Source: JALORV01 sp963703945 (GTDB taxonomy: Bacteria > Pseudomonadota > Gammaproteobacteria > Burkholderiales > Burkholderiaceae_F). Taken from it: 64,000 bases of DNA. Location: positions 62,001 to 126,000 of the forward strand of contig CAVPGM010000025.1 of assembly GCA_963703945.1 (NCBI GenBank), given 5' to 3'. The translations under genes were made by a program, and so were the position numbers. The notes beneath the pieces were generated by a model. It did not search any database. It was not told the DNA's origin and was given only the letters and a program-made list of their open reading frames with translations. This document shows, in pieces, positions 1 through 9,149 of this stretch. Numbering within the stretch: position 1 is the first letter of the stretch; the number at the start of each line of letters is the position of its first letter.

Positions 1-187
1 CGATCCGGCCGAGATCGCTCGCAAGGTCATGCGGATTCATGCAGCGGTGAACGTGCGCAACGGCTTCGAAGGCTGCAGCAAAGCACGCCTCGGCGCCGGC
101 CGACGTCGGCATGGCCACCTCGACCAGGGTGCCGAGCCATGTCTGAGCTCGCGCCTCCCAGCGGTCAGGATGCGGGCAGGAGCGCAT
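1..187 (-). CDS. apbE: FAD:protein FMN transferase (ApbE family), 5' part only
   Basis: Only the first 62 codons lie in the window; the rest runs off the left edge. The visible N-terminus contains WLGTLVEVAMP followed by an Ala-rich helix and a SDLGRI stretch, the usual opening of ApbE proteins. ApbE moves FMN from FAD onto a Ser/Thr of a target protein outside the cytoplasm. The ATG chosen overlaps the end of the FMN-binding gene by 23 bases, which suggests translational coupling, and that neighbour is the obvious substrate. No signal peptide is visible; a start further downstream cannot be excluded. The family call is from the N-terminal motif only. Confidence 0.7.
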   Translation of the reverse strand, partial: MRSCPHPDRWEARAQTWLGTLVEVAMPTSAGAEACFAAAFEAVAHVHRCMNPHDLASDLGRI

Positions 188-698
188 GCAGAGCAAGCAG
201 CCGTCGCACGCCGTCGGTCACATGCCGGCAAGACAGGGTCGCGCCGGAAATGTTGGCGATGTCCTTGTTCAACTCGACCGGCTGGGCCACGCTCTTGCCG
301 ACGAACTGGGAACGCCAGCGTTCATTGCGGATCTCCCAGCCATGCGTTTCCCGATACTCCAGCACGTCGAGACGGAGGACGCGGCCGGAATCATCGAGCG
401 CAAGCGCGTAGTCGATGTATTCCTGCTTTCCGATGACGGCGTCGACATAGGCGGTTCCGAGCACTCGGTCTCCCGACATCGCGCGCCAGACCCGCGGGTC
501 GCGCGCACCGGGCGGCCGCGCCACCTCTGCAAGTCGCGCGCGTGCCGCGGCTTCCAGCGAAACGGTGACCGGCACGAAGCGGGTCGCCTCCGGAAACGCG
601 GCCCGCAGCGCCTGATCGACGCTCATGTACTGCGCCGCATAGGCCGGCGCAGCCACGGCGACCGCGGCCAGCGGCAGAAGGCGCCATCTGCTGTGCAT
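165..698 (-). CDS. secreted FMN-binding domain protein
   Basis: 177 residues with a Sec signal peptide (about residues 1-22) and a C-terminal FMN_bind-type domain. Residues 151-154 are SGAT, the flavinylation motif in which Thr154 would receive FMN through a phosphoester bond made by ApbE; an Asp (146) precedes it, as in other ApbE targets. The product should be a periplasmic one- or two-electron carrier. It starts 5 bases after the porin-like gene ends and overlaps the apbE start, so the four genes look like one operon. The partner that reduces or oxidises the flavin is not shown by the sequence. Confidence 0.8.
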   Translation of the reverse strand: MHSRWRLLPLAAVAVAAPAYAAQYMSVDQALRAAFPEATRFVPVTVSLEAAARARLAEVARPPGARDPRVWRAMSGDRVLGTAYVDAVIGKQEYIDYALALDDSGRVLRLDVLEYRETHGWEIRNERWRSQFVGKSVAQPVELNKDIANISGATLSCRHVTDGVRRLLALHALLPAS

Positions 699-703
699 CG
701 CGT

Positions 704-2086
704 CTAGAAGTTGAGGCCCACGCCGAGCTGGAAGCGATTGGAGTCGCTGTCGACACTGAACCACTGGTAGTCCGCCTTGAACACAATGTTCGGATTCAGG
801 TAGAAGCTTGCACCGACGGTCGTCACCTTCTCGGTCGGCAGTGCATTCGGAGTCAGTCCCGCTCCGAGGTCGGCGTACTTCCAGCCTGTGTTGAACTGCT
901 GGTACAGCACGAAGGGCGCAAACTGATATTCGTTCTTGCGCCACGCATACCAGGCCGCCTGCACATACCAGCCGTAGAAGGCTTCCGGGACGAGCGTCGG
1001 ATTGCCGACGATGGTGGCGTTGTAGGGCGCGGTGTCGCTGATGCGGCCCTGCGCATAGAGCGCCTGGAAATCGAAGGGTCCCGGTGTCCAGCGCGCATGC
1101 GCCTCCCACAGCGTGACCGCCGCGTCCTGGGAGGGGAAGTCGGGTGTCTTCTGCCCGGCCTTGCCGTAGAAGAGGCTGGTGCCCAGCAACAGACCGGGGT
1201 AGCCGCGCCAGTTGACCGCGCCATACGCCGAGAGGTTGGCCGCCTTCGCGAGCTGCAGTTCCTGGTGAATGCTGCCGAGCGGCGACGCCTTGCCGTCTTC
1301 GCTGGTCGGATCCCAGTTCGCGAGATCGAAGCCGGTCGTGATCCCGGCGTCCCAGGTGAGGTCGAAGCTGGTGATTCCCGTCACTCCGACGCCGCCTTCG
1401 CGCCATGTCGTCGGGATGATCGACGTTTCGACGAAGTTGCGCGTGACGCCGAAATACTGCGTCGGCTCGTGCGCGACATTCAGGATTCCCGACGGGATCA
1501 GGAACAGTCCGGCGCGCCCCGCCAGCGTCGGTGTGAACGATCGTTCGACGTAGAACTGCTCGACAGCCGTTTCACCCTGGTCGTCGGCCGAGGTGACGGC
1601 ATGCTCCCATTCGAATTCCGATACGAACCTCGTCTTGTCGTCGAAGCGGTATCCGAAGCCGATCACCGCGCGTGCCAAGTCAGCCTCGTTTCGCGATGCA
1701 TTGTTCGGGTAGTTCTGATAGTTGATTTCGCCGTACCCAAAGATGGCCAGCGGTGAAGTGCTGCGCATGCCGCCCACCCAGGGCGAGCCGGGCGCCAACG
1801 CTTCGGGAACCGGACCGGCAAGGGTCGCGTCCTGCGCATGGCTCGGCGCGACAGCGGCTGCCGTTCCAGGTGTTGCGTTCGCCGGCGCTCCCGCCGGCGG
1901 CGGTGTGGTTGCCTGCTGTGTCTTCAGTTTCTGCAGTTCGCTTTTCAGCGCATCCAGTTCGGCCTGCATCTTCTCGATTCGGGCGGCCAGCGCAGCCTCG
2001 TCGGCCTGTGCCGGCAACGCGCAAGAAAACGCGGCCAACGCAATCAGCAGCCGTGAGGTCGTGCGCATCGAGGAGTTTCCGGTCAT
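704..2086 (-). CDS. outer-membrane beta-barrel (porin-like) with N-terminal coiled coil
   Basis: 460 residues. A signal peptide ending near ALPAQA is followed by a heptad-rich coiled coil (about residues 29-58), a Pro/Ala linker and then alternating amphipathic strands ending in a terminal Phe (LGVGLNF), the signature of an outer-membrane barrel. A coiled coil before the barrel is seen in several trimeric porin families; I cannot name the family more precisely. The ATG overlaps the stop of the upstream cytochrome gene as ATGA, which supports this start over Met7. Its operon partners suggest a pore serving an iron- or redox-linked periplasmic system. Confidence 0.75.
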   Translation of the reverse strand: MTGNSSMRTTSRLLIALAAFSCALPAQADEAALAARIEKMQAELDALKSELQKLKTQQATTPPPAGAPANATPGTAAAVAPSHAQDATLAGPVPEALAPGSPWVGGMRSTSPLAIFGYGEINYQNYPNNASRNEADLARAVIGFGYRFDDKTRFVSEFEWEHAVTSADDQGETAVEQFYVERSFTPTLAGRAGLFLIPSGILNVAHEPTQYFGVTRNFVETSIIPTTWREGGVGVTGITSFDLTWDAGITTGFDLANWDPTSEDGKASPLGSIHQELQLAKAANLSAYGAVNWRGYPGLLLGTSLFYGKAGQKTPDFPSQDAAVTLWEAHARWTPGPFDFQALYAQGRISDTAPYNATIVGNPTLVPEAFYGWYVQAAWYAWRKNEYQFAPFVLYQQFNTGWKYADLGAGLTPNALPTEKVTTVGASFYLNPNIVFKADYQWFSVDSDSNRFQLGVGLNF

Positions 2087-3330
2087 GGCTGATATCCATC
2101 GGTCAGGGTGTTGAGAAATTCGACCAACAGGTCGACCTCATCGAGAGTCAGCGCCGGCGCGTCGCTCGGCGTGCGGTTGTAGGGTGCCTCGCTGGTATTG
2201 ACGTTCGCGACGTATTCGGGCGGCAGGTCGTCGAACTTGTTGACGCTGCCGTCGGCATTCAGCGGAAACCACTCTTCCGGATTCGTGTCACGGCGAACGT
2301 AGAAACCCACAACTTCCTTCAGCGTCTTGAAACGACCGTTGTGGAAGTAGGGCGCAGTGGTCGCCACATTGCGCAGGGTGGGCACCTTGAACGCGCCGCA
2401 CAGGTCCGTGCGCGTGGCGAGGCTGGTGCGGAAGGGGCCGCACAGCCCGAGGTCGTAGTAGGCCGGGTCGGCGTTCGCCGGGATCGCCGGGTTGCGCGGC
2501 ACCCCGATGTTGTCGTACGTGAAATCGGTGAACAGGGGCGGCGACCCGTCGGGCCCGCGGCCGCTCGGATGGCAGGCGGCGCAGTTGCCCTTGCTGGGGT
2601 CGTTGAAGAGCGCCAGCCCCTGCAGCTCCCGCGTGCTCAGCTGCGCTCGTCCCGCGAGAAAGGCGTCGTACTTGCTCGTGAACGGCCGAAACTCCGGGTC
2701 TTCCTTCTGATACTGCGAGAGGGCGAACTGGATCCGACTGAACGCTGTGTCGGGGTCGTCGAGGATGGCGGCGCCGAAAACGCGCCGGAATTCCTCGACA
2801 TAGGGCGCAGCTCGTAACTTCGCGATCACATCGGCCTTCGTGGCGTTGGCCATTTCATGGGCCGACAGGAACGGACGCTCGGCCTGGTCCATCAGGGACT
2901 GCGCGCGGCCATCGCGATTGAAACCCCCGGTCGGGGTGCCCTCGGCGTCAAAGAAGAACGTCGGATTGAGCGTCAGATAGCGCAGCGAAGGCGCATTGCG
3001 AAAGCCGGGGACCGAAAGTGCAGGCCCGCCGGGCGGCACCATCACGTCGGGATCGTTAGTGGCGTGCCCTGTCTGTGGGTCGTGGCAAGTCGCGCAGGAC
3101 ATGCCACCCGACGTCGACGGACTCTTGTCACTGAAGATCTTCTCGCCCAGTTGGGCAGCTGCGCTCAGTTGCGGGGGGCTGGCCGAGCCTGGCGCGTCGG
3201 TTGCCACGGAGCTGGCGCCTGCCCCGCAGCCTTCCAGGGCAGCTGCCAGACCGATGGCGGCCAGTACGCTGAGGCTGCGGACATCGAGTTCGCAAGAGCT
3301 GCGCAACCTGGCCGACGACTGGGTTTTCAT
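2083..3330 (-). CDS. di-heme cytochrome c peroxidase / MauG family protein
   Basis: 415 residues with an N-terminal export signal; a Cys at 35 could be a lipobox, though Glu at -2 is unusual. Two c-type heme motifs, CATCH (79-83) and CAACH (250-254), and the downstream TAPYFHNGRFKTLKEVV stretch are diagnostic of the bacterial CCP/MauG family. Members reduce H2O2 or oxidise protein side chains in the periplasm. It heads the operon running into the porin-like, FMN-binding and apbE genes, with AAGGGC six bases before the ATG. Whether it is a true peroxidase or a MauG-like maturase cannot be read from the sequence. Confidence 0.85.
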   Translation of the reverse strand: MKTQSSARLRSSCELDVRSLSVLAAIGLAAALEGCGAGASSVATDAPGSASPPQLSAAAQLGEKIFSDKSPSTSGGMSCATCHDPQTGHATNDPDVMVPPGGPALSVPGFRNAPSLRYLTLNPTFFFDAEGTPTGGFNRDGRAQSLMDQAERPFLSAHEMANATKADVIAKLRAAPYVEEFRRVFGAAILDDPDTAFSRIQFALSQYQKEDPEFRPFTSKYDAFLAGRAQLSTRELQGLALFNDPSKGNCAACHPSGRGPDGSPPLFTDFTYDNIGVPRNPAIPANADPAYYDLGLCGPFRTSLATRTDLCGAFKVPTLRNVATTAPYFHNGRFKTLKEVVGFYVRRDTNPEEWFPLNADGSVNKFDDLPPEYVANVNTSEAPYNRTPSDAPALTLDEVDLLVEFLNTLTDGYQP

Positions 3331-3439
3331 TTGCCCTTTGTTTTTCTTGGGTTATGCCGAGATGGCCCGTGGCTAACTGTCCAGATGAGAGTTAGATACG
3401 GACGCAAATGAGACGCATTCGCATATTATCGTGAGTGAT

Positions 3440-3475
3440 TCCTGAATGCAAATGATTCTTATTTGATGTAAATTC
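3440..3475. promoter_or_regulatory. Fur-like site in the divergent feoA / cytochrome peroxidase promoter
   Basis: In the AT-rich gap between two divergent operons, positions 3449-3465 read CAAATGATTCTTATTTG, an inverted repeat (CAAAT...ATTTG) that resembles the AATGATTNTCATT core of Fur boxes. One arm of the gap reads into feoAB and the other into the peroxidase operon, so a single ferric-uptake regulator site could control both. The match to Fur is by eye and not scored. Confidence 0.55.
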
Positions 3476-3541
3476 ACCCTAAGTGCGAGCGGACCTGGGC
3501 GCTCACGTCCGAGCCCAGCCGCGTCCCCGTCGGTGGAAGAC

Positions 3542-3808
3542 ATGTCGCCAGCAGTCATCAGGCTCGATCAAGCACCTGTGGCGCTCCCGTACGCCGTCCA
3601 CGAACTGTCGTATGTCACGGGCGGCGCAGACTGGCCGCAGCGCCTCGAAGAGCTGGGGTTCCTGCCAGGGGAACGCGTCTCGGTCCTCAGGCATGGCCTC
3701 GTCGGCGAGCCTTTGGTGGTGCGCGTCGGGCATGCCACCTACGCGTTGCGTAGAGCCGAGGCCTCATGTGTCCTCGTTCGGCCCTGGCCGGAGGAGGTTC
3801 AACCGTGA
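3542..3808 (+). CDS. feoA: ferrous iron transport protein FeoA
   Basis: 88 residues, the usual size of FeoA, with the SH3-like core seen as RLEELGFLPGERVSVLRHGL and ending in LVRPWPEE. FeoA is a small cytoplasmic partner of the Fe(II) transporter FeoB. ATG 3542 is preceded by GGAAG at proper spacing; an in-frame GTG at 3533 is the alternative. Its stop codon overlaps the feoB GTG as GTGA, so the two are translationally coupled. The Fur-like site just upstream fits iron repression. No feoC is seen. Confidence 0.85.
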   Translation: MSPAVIRLDQAPVALPYAVHELSYVTGGADWPQRLEELGFLPGERVSVLRHGLVGEPLVVRVGHATYALRRAEASCVLVRPWPEEVQP

Positions 3809-5685
3809 ATCAGGCCGTAGTTCACCTGCATCCGCGCGGCCCGCTGGTGGCGCTGGTCGGCAATCCCAACTGCGGCAAGACTGCCCTGTTCAATCTGCTG
3901 ACCGGCAGCCGGCAGAAGGTCGCCAACTATGCCGGCGTCACCGTCGAGCGCAAGGAGGGGCGGCTGATCACGCATGCGGGCAAGACGGTTCGAATACTCG
4001 ATCTGCCCGGCGCATACAGCCTCCATCCGCACTCACCCGACGAGCGCGTGACCTGCGATGTGCTGGCGGGCCGGGCCACCGGCGAAAAGCGGCCGGACCA
4101 GGTCGTATGCGTGGTCGATGCGACCAATCTGCGGCGCAACCTCAGGCTGGTGCTGGCAATCAAGCGCTTGGGAATCCCCTGCGCCATCGCGTTGAACATG
4201 GCCGACCTCGCGGAACAGCGTGGCATTACGATCGATACCGACCGGCTGGCAGCGGCGCTGGGTCTGCCGGTCGTGCGCACAGTCGGCATCGTGCAGGGCG
4301 GCGACGCCGCGCTGCGCAGGCTGCTCGACGATCCGGCACTGTGGTCGAAGCCGGCCACCGCCGACGACGCGCCCGCCAGCACGCAGGCCGATCACGAAAC
4401 CGTCCGCTCAATCCTGCGAGAGCTCGGGCTCGACGAACTCATTCCGCATGAGGCCACCGACCAGATCGACCGTGTCGTCCTGCATCCGGTGGTCGGACCG
4501 CTGCTTCTGGCTGCGTTGCTGTTCCTAGTGTTCCAGGCCGTATTTGCCTGGGCCGAAGCTCCAATGAGCTGGATCGAAGGTGCGACCGCGTGGCTCGGAG
4601 CGCAGGTCGGCGCCATGCTGCCCGACGGGTGGGTTAAGAGCCTGCTGGTCAATGGAGTGATCGCAGGCGCCGGCGGCGTGCTCGTCTTCCTGCCGCAGAT
4701 CGTGATCCTCTTCTTCTTCGTGCTGCTACTGGAGGAAACCGGCTACTTGCCGCGCGCGGCGGTCCTCCTCGACCGACTGATGGGCAGCGTCGGACTGTCC
4801 GGGCGATCTTTCATCCCGCTGCTTTCGAGCCACGCCTGCGCGATTCCGGGAATCATGGCCACACGCTCGATCGCCGATCCGCGCGATCGGCTGGTGACGA
4901 TCATGATCGCGCCGCTGATGACGTGCTCGGCACGCCTGCCGGTTTACGCCTTGCTGATCGGCGCCTTCGTTCAACAACGCACGCTGGCGGGCTGGATCGA
5001 ACTGCAGGGACTGGTGCTGTTCATGCTGTACGTGGCCGGCATCGTTGCCGCGATGGCGGTGGCCTGGATCCTCAAGCGCTTCACGAAGTCAGGCCGGCAG
5101 GTCAGGCCGCTGATGATGGAACTGCCGCAGTATCACTGGCCGACGGCACGCAACCTGCTGCTCGGCCTGTGGCAGCGCGTGCTGATCTTCCTGCGACGCG
5201 TCGGCACGATCATCCTGGCGCTGACGATCCTGATGTGGTTTCTGGCCAGCTTTCCGGCTCCACCTGCCGGCGCAAGCGGGGCAGCGATCGAATACAGCCT
5301 TGCCGGCGCCCTCGGACGCGCACTCGCGGTGATCTTCGAACCGATCGGGTTCAACTGGCAGATCAGCATCGCCCTGGTCCCCGGGCTCGCGGCCCGCGAA
5401 GTCGCGGTCAGTGCACTGGGCACCGTCTATGCGCTCGCCGCCACCGGCGAGGACACTGCTGCCGCGCTGGCGCCGCTGATCGCCGCGAACTGGAGCCTGG
5501 CGACCGCGCTCTCGCTGCTGACGTGGTACGTCTTTGCGCCGCAGTGCCTGTCAACGCTCGCGACAGTCAAGCGCGAGACGGCCGGATGGAAGTGGCCGCT
5601 GGTGATGGCCGGCTATTTGTTCGCCCTCGCCTGGCTGGCTTCCTTCCTGACCTACCGAGTCACGCTCGCACTCGGCTGGGGCTGA
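3805..5685 (+). CDS. feoB: ferrous iron transporter FeoB
   Basis: 626 residues. The N-terminal G domain shows G1 GNPNCGKT (19-26), G3 DLPGAYS (66-72) and G4 NMAD (131-134), followed by a helical GDI-like segment and a C-terminal membrane domain with two Gate-type repeats (ALLIGAFV and EVAVSALGTVYA regions). It imports Fe(II) across the inner membrane using GTP (and possibly ATP) hydrolysis. G1 carries Cys where Ser is common. The start is the GTG overlapping the feoA stop, with GGAGGA upstream; an in-frame ATG at 3766 inside feoA is less likely. At 626 residues it is shorter than the E. coli protein but normal for the compact FeoB class. Confidence 0.93.
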   Translation: MNQAVVHLHPRGPLVALVGNPNCGKTALFNLLTGSRQKVANYAGVTVERKEGRLITHAGKTVRILDLPGAYSLHPHSPDERVTCDVLAGRATGEKRPDQVVCVVDATNLRRNLRLVLAIKRLGIPCAIALNMADLAEQRGITIDTDRLAAALGLPVVRTVGIVQGGDAALRRLLDDPALWSKPATADDAPASTQADHETVRSILRELGLDELIPHEATDQIDRVVLHPVVGPLLLAALLFLVFQAVFAWAEAPMSWIEGATAWLGAQVGAMLPDGWVKSLLVNGVIAGAGGVLVFLPQIVILFFFVLLLEETGYLPRAAVLLDRLMGSVGLSGRSFIPLLSSHACAIPGIMATRSIADPRDRLVTIMIAPLMTCSARLPVYALLIGAFVQQRTLAGWIELQGLVLFMLYVAGIVAAMAVAWILKRFTKSGRQVRPLMMELPQYHWPTARNLLLGLWQRVLIFLRRVGTIILALTILMWFLASFPAPPAGASGAAIEYSLAGALGRALAVIFEPIGFNWQISIALVPGLAAREVAVSALGTVYALAATGEDTAAALAPLIAANWSLATALSLLTWYVFAPQCLSTLATVKRETAGWKWPLVMAGYLFALAWLASFLTYRVTLALGWG

Positions 5686-5802
5686 AGTCCGGCGAGGCTC
5701 GACTGAGCGAGCGCGCCGAACGCGCCGCGGATGCATCGCCGACCGGTGCAGAGCTGACTCCAGCGGCCCGTTCACTGCACCGGTGAAGCGTTCAACGAAC
5801 GC

Positions 5803-7299
5803 CTAGGCCGTTGCCGGCTCCATCTCGCGCTGCGAACGGCCTTCGCTGGTCTCGCCCGGCGGGATGCCGAGCGCCTTGGCAATGCCGAGACCGTAAGCCC
5901 GATCGGCCTTCAAGCAGTTGCGGATGTGCCGCAACTGGATCTCTTTCGGTGCCTCGCCGATCGAACGCGCGGTGTTGTCGAACAGTACCTGCTGCTGCGC
6001 CGGCGTCATCAGGCGGAACAGCGCGCCGGGCTGCGAGTAATAGTCGTCGTCGTCTTCGCGGTAGTTCCAGTGATCGGCGGCGCCTTGCAGCGCCAGCGCC
6101 GGCTCGCGGAACTCGGGCTGCTGCTGCCACTCGCCGTAGCTGTTGGGCTCATAGCCCAGGGTCGAGCCGTAGTTGCCGTCGACCCGCATCGCGCCGTCGC
6201 GGTGATAGCTGTGCACCGGGCAGCGCGCCGCATTCACAGGGATCATATGGTGATTCACGCCGAGTCGGTAACGTTGGGCATCGCCGTATGCGAACAACCT
6301 TCCCTGAAGCATCTTGTCGGGCGAGAAGCCGATGCCCGGCACGATGTTGGCCGGATTGAACGCGGACTGCTCGACCTCGGCGAAGAAGTTCTCCGGATTG
6401 CGATTCAGTTCCATCACGCCGACGTCGATCAGCGGATAGTCCTTGTGCGGCCAGATCTTGGTGAGGTCGAACGGGTGGTACGGCACCTTGGCGGCGTCGG
6501 CCTCGGGCATGACCTGAACCTGGAGCGTCCACTTCGGAAACTCGCCGCGCTCGATCGCCTCGTAGAGGTCGCGCTGGTGGCTCTCGCGGTCCTTGCCGAT
6601 GATCGCCTCGGCCTCGGCATCGGTCAGGTTCCTGATGCCCTGCTGGCATTTGAAGTGGAACTTGACCCAGTAGCGCTCGTTCTTCGCATTGATGAGGCTG
6701 AACGTGTGGCTGCCGAAGCCATGCATGTTCCGGTAGGTCGCCGGAATGCCCCGATCACTCATCACGATCGTCACCTGATGCAGCGCTTCCGGCAGCGAAG
6801 TCCAGAAGTCCCAGTTGTTCCTGGCACTGCGCAGGTTGGTGCGCGGGTCGCGCTTGACCGCGTGGTTGAGGTCCGGGAATTTGAGCGGATCGCGCAGGAA
6901 GAACACCGGCGTGTTGTTGCCGACCAGGTCCCAGTTGCCTTCCTCGGTATAGAACTTGACCGCGAAGCCGCGGATGTCGCGCTCGGCATCGGCCGCGCCG
7001 CGCTCGCCCGCCACCGTGGTGAAGCGTGCGAACAGCTCGGTCTTCTTGCCGACCTGCGAGAAGATCTTCGCCTTCGTGTAGCGGGTGATGTCGTTGGTCA
7101 CCGTGAAGGTGCCGTAGGCGCCGCTGCCCTTGGCGTGCATGCGCCGCTCGGGAATCACCTCGCGGTCGAAGTGCGCAAGCTTTTCAAGAAACCAGATGTC
7201 CTGCAGCAACTGCGGCCCGCGCGGGCCCGCGGTCATGACGTTCTGGTTGTCGGTGACCGGGCAACCGGCGTTTGTCGTGAGCTTTTGCTTCTCACTCAT
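5803..7299 (-). CDS. katA: monofunctional heme catalase
   Basis: 498 residues, the size of small-subunit clade 3 catalases. Key residues are visible: distal His55 (RRMHAKGSGAYG), Asn128 (VGNNTPVFF) and the proximal heme ligand Tyr338 (RLFAYGDAQRYRLG). It converts H2O2 to water and oxygen in the cytoplasm and needs heme iron, which fits its place beside feoAB, although it is transcribed convergently with feoB. The start ATG has AGGAG-like GGAGCC upstream. The symbol katA is by similarity of class and not by locus. Confidence 0.92.
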   Translation of the reverse strand: MSEKQKLTTNAGCPVTDNQNVMTAGPRGPQLLQDIWFLEKLAHFDREVIPERRMHAKGSGAYGTFTVTNDITRYTKAKIFSQVGKKTELFARFTTVAGERGAADAERDIRGFAVKFYTEEGNWDLVGNNTPVFFLRDPLKFPDLNHAVKRDPRTNLRSARNNWDFWTSLPEALHQVTIVMSDRGIPATYRNMHGFGSHTFSLINAKNERYWVKFHFKCQQGIRNLTDAEAEAIIGKDRESHQRDLYEAIERGEFPKWTLQVQVMPEADAAKVPYHPFDLTKIWPHKDYPLIDVGVMELNRNPENFFAEVEQSAFNPANIVPGIGFSPDKMLQGRLFAYGDAQRYRLGVNHHMIPVNAARCPVHSYHRDGAMRVDGNYGSTLGYEPNSYGEWQQQPEFREPALALQGAADHWNYREDDDDYYSQPGALFRLMTPAQQQVLFDNTARSIGEAPKEIQLRHIRNCLKADRAYGLGIAKALGIPPGETSEGRSQREMEPATA

Positions 7300-7613
7300 C
7301 TGTGGCTCCTTAGTGACTTCATATGCAATGGTTCACTCTAGTCGCGCGAGCGGCAGATCGATTCGGTGTATTGCGGATCCGTTGACTCAAGGCAACGAAG
7401 AGGCGAGTGAGGCGGCCAGTTCGCTCAGGCGGTGTCGCGGCACCGGACCAATCTCGCGTTTCAGTGACACCCATCAGTTCGAAGCTCGCAGCCGCGGGCA
7501 CAATTGTTTCGTGTTTTGTGCTTCCGTTATTGCCCTGTGACCGCTTCCGGATCACACGGACGACTGGGCCAAACGGCTGATCCTGGCCGGACCAGCGTAG
7601 CGGTAGTCACCAG
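7300..7613. other. non-coding gap upstream of catalase
   Basis: About 314 bases between the catalase start and the end of the next minus-strand gene. Short reading frames here have no initiation signal or recognisable sequence. The part next to 7300-7330 must hold the catalase promoter; I see no clear OxyR or Fur site. Confidence 0.4.
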
Positions 7614-8255
7614 CTATGCGTCGTGCAGCGCGCCGCTACGCTCCCACAGGAGCCACGCGGCCGCGATGGCCATTCCGCCGAACGTAAGGGGACCGCCTGG
7701 CCATGCGTGTGTCCTGAAGATGCCAATACCGAAGCTGGAAATTACCAGCAACGCGATCGGCCCCCACGAACCCCCGCCTCGCTTCAGCACAACTGCGGCA
7801 GCAACCGCACCTACCGATAGCGCAATAGAGCCGAGCACGGCGAGGAAAGGCGCCGCAAGCAGTGGTGACCCGCCCATGACAGGATGGGTCCAAACGGCGT
7901 CGATCGCGGCGCGCCATGTCTCGGGGTCGCGCGATTTCTGCGCAGCGTCGACGAGAATCCCCGTGACCACGCCGGCCGCCGTGTCAAACGCGACATAGCT
8001 CACCGCAAATATGAACATCGCCGCGCGACAAATCGTGGCTGCCAGGCCCGTTCGATCAATGACCAATGCCGTCACGGCCAGCGCCGAAAGGGGAAACAGC
8101 GGAATTTGCGCGTAATGAACGGCAAGCCAGGTCCCCACATCGAGTTTCAGCAGATCATCGGGATGCGGGTGGAACAATTCGACAATCGCCAACAGAAGTG
8201 GCGCACCCACGATCAACGCGATTCTCCACGCGGCCTGAAGGCTGGACGAGTTCAT
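7614..8255 (-). CDS. integral membrane protein of unknown function
   Basis: 213 residues with about six hydrophobic segments (starting WRIALIVGAPLLLAIVEL, then PLSALAVTALVI, FIFAVSYVAF, FLAVLGSIALSVGAVAAAVV, IALLVISSFGIGIF and FGGMAIAAAWLLW). I do not recognise a specific family or a catalytic motif. The start at 8255 has GGAGG five bases upstream, which is better than the longer frame opening at 8402. It is followed upstream by an F420/NADP reductase-like gene on the same strand, 23 bases away, so they may be co-transcribed. Confidence 0.7.
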   Translation of the reverse strand: MNSSSLQAAWRIALIVGAPLLLAIVELFHPHPDDLLKLDVGTWLAVHYAQIPLFPLSALAVTALVIDRTGLAATICRAAMFIFAVSYVAFDTAAGVVTGILVDAAQKSRDPETWRAAIDAVWTHPVMGGSPLLAAPFLAVLGSIALSVGAVAAAVVLKRGGGSWGPIALLVISSFGIGIFRTHAWPGGPLTFGGMAIAAAWLLWERSGALHDA

Positions 8256-8278
8256 GTCGCCTCCGCTGACGGTCGATC

Positions 8279-8917
8279 TCACACCAGAAGCTTGAAGGCG
8301 TGCACCCAGTCGTTGCGCAGGAAGCCGGGGATACACCACAGCATGCACAGAGGTTCGATGGCGCGCGCGGCTTCGGCCTTGCCCATGTCTGCCGTCTCCC
8401 ACCCGAACTGATCAAGAATCTCACGCACGGCCGCTTTCGCCGCTTCGTTGTTCCCGCAGATGAACATGGTTGGCTTCCCGCTCTGGAACTGCGGGTTCAC
8501 CATGCAGGCATTGCCGACTGAACTGAATGCTTTGACCAGACGGGCGTCAGGAAAGGCCTTCTGCAGGCGTTCCATGAGTGACTCGTCAAGGGTGGTGAAG
8601 AACTTCAGTACCCCATTGACCGGCGGAGCATCGGCGATCGGGTTGGTCGCATCGATGATCGTCTTGCCTGCCAAATTGTTCTTCCCCGCCAGTCCAAGCA
8701 CTTCGAGTGCGGCAGTCCCCTTGACGGCGAGAACGATCAGTTCCCCGAACTCGGCGGCCTCGGCGAAAGTGCCGACGGCGGCCGCGCGATGGGTGGATGC
8801 CCATTCCGCGAGCTTTGCAGGAGTGCGTGTGCCGAGCTGTACTTGATGGCCGTGCTTCAAGAAGCCGGCGGCGAGAACCTTGGCGACATCGCCCGAGCCC
8901 AATAATCCTACTTTCAT
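8279..8917 (-). CDS. NADPH-dependent F420 reductase-like / NAD(P)-binding protein
   Basis: 212 residues. The Rossmann motif is at the N-terminus (KVGLLGSGDVAKVLAAGF), followed by LGTRTPAKL, IDATNPI and VKAFSSVGNACM, which mark the family of short dinucleotide-binding proteins related to F420:NADP oxidoreductase and the ferric-reductase-like domain of STEAP proteins. In organisms without F420 these act on other, mostly unknown substrates. The start has GAGGAG seven bases upstream. It likely shares a transcript with the membrane protein downstream. Confidence 0.8.
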   Translation of the reverse strand: MKVGLLGSGDVAKVLAAGFLKHGHQVQLGTRTPAKLAEWASTHRAAAVGTFAEAAEFGELIVLAVKGTAALEVLGLAGKNNLAGKTIIDATNPIADAPPVNGVLKFFTTLDESLMERLQKAFPDARLVKAFSSVGNACMVNPQFQSGKPTMFICGNNEAAKAAVREILDQFGWETADMGKAEAARAIEPLCMLWCIPGFLRNDWVHAFKLLV

Positions 8918-9149
8918 GCTGATTACTCCTCTGGGTGGCGCCGCGTGACCGTCAGCGTTGGCACTTGAACGCAAGGCTCGATCGTGCCAAGAGTCCTCCG
9001 GAGCAATTGTCACGCCGGGCAGCTACGGCGGCAATTGGCGGGCAGGTGTCTATCCGGTCGTGGGTCTTTTCATGCTTGCAGAGGGGTCGACCCCGATCGC
9101 GACAATTGCATGCAGCGATGCCAGGTCGACGCGAGTGTGTTGCGCGGCC

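Noticed and set aside
165..1406. 413-codon minus-strand frame as one long protein
   Set aside because: Only the last 177 codons resemble a real protein (signal peptide plus FMN-binding domain); the upstream part is an alternative frame of the porin-like gene.
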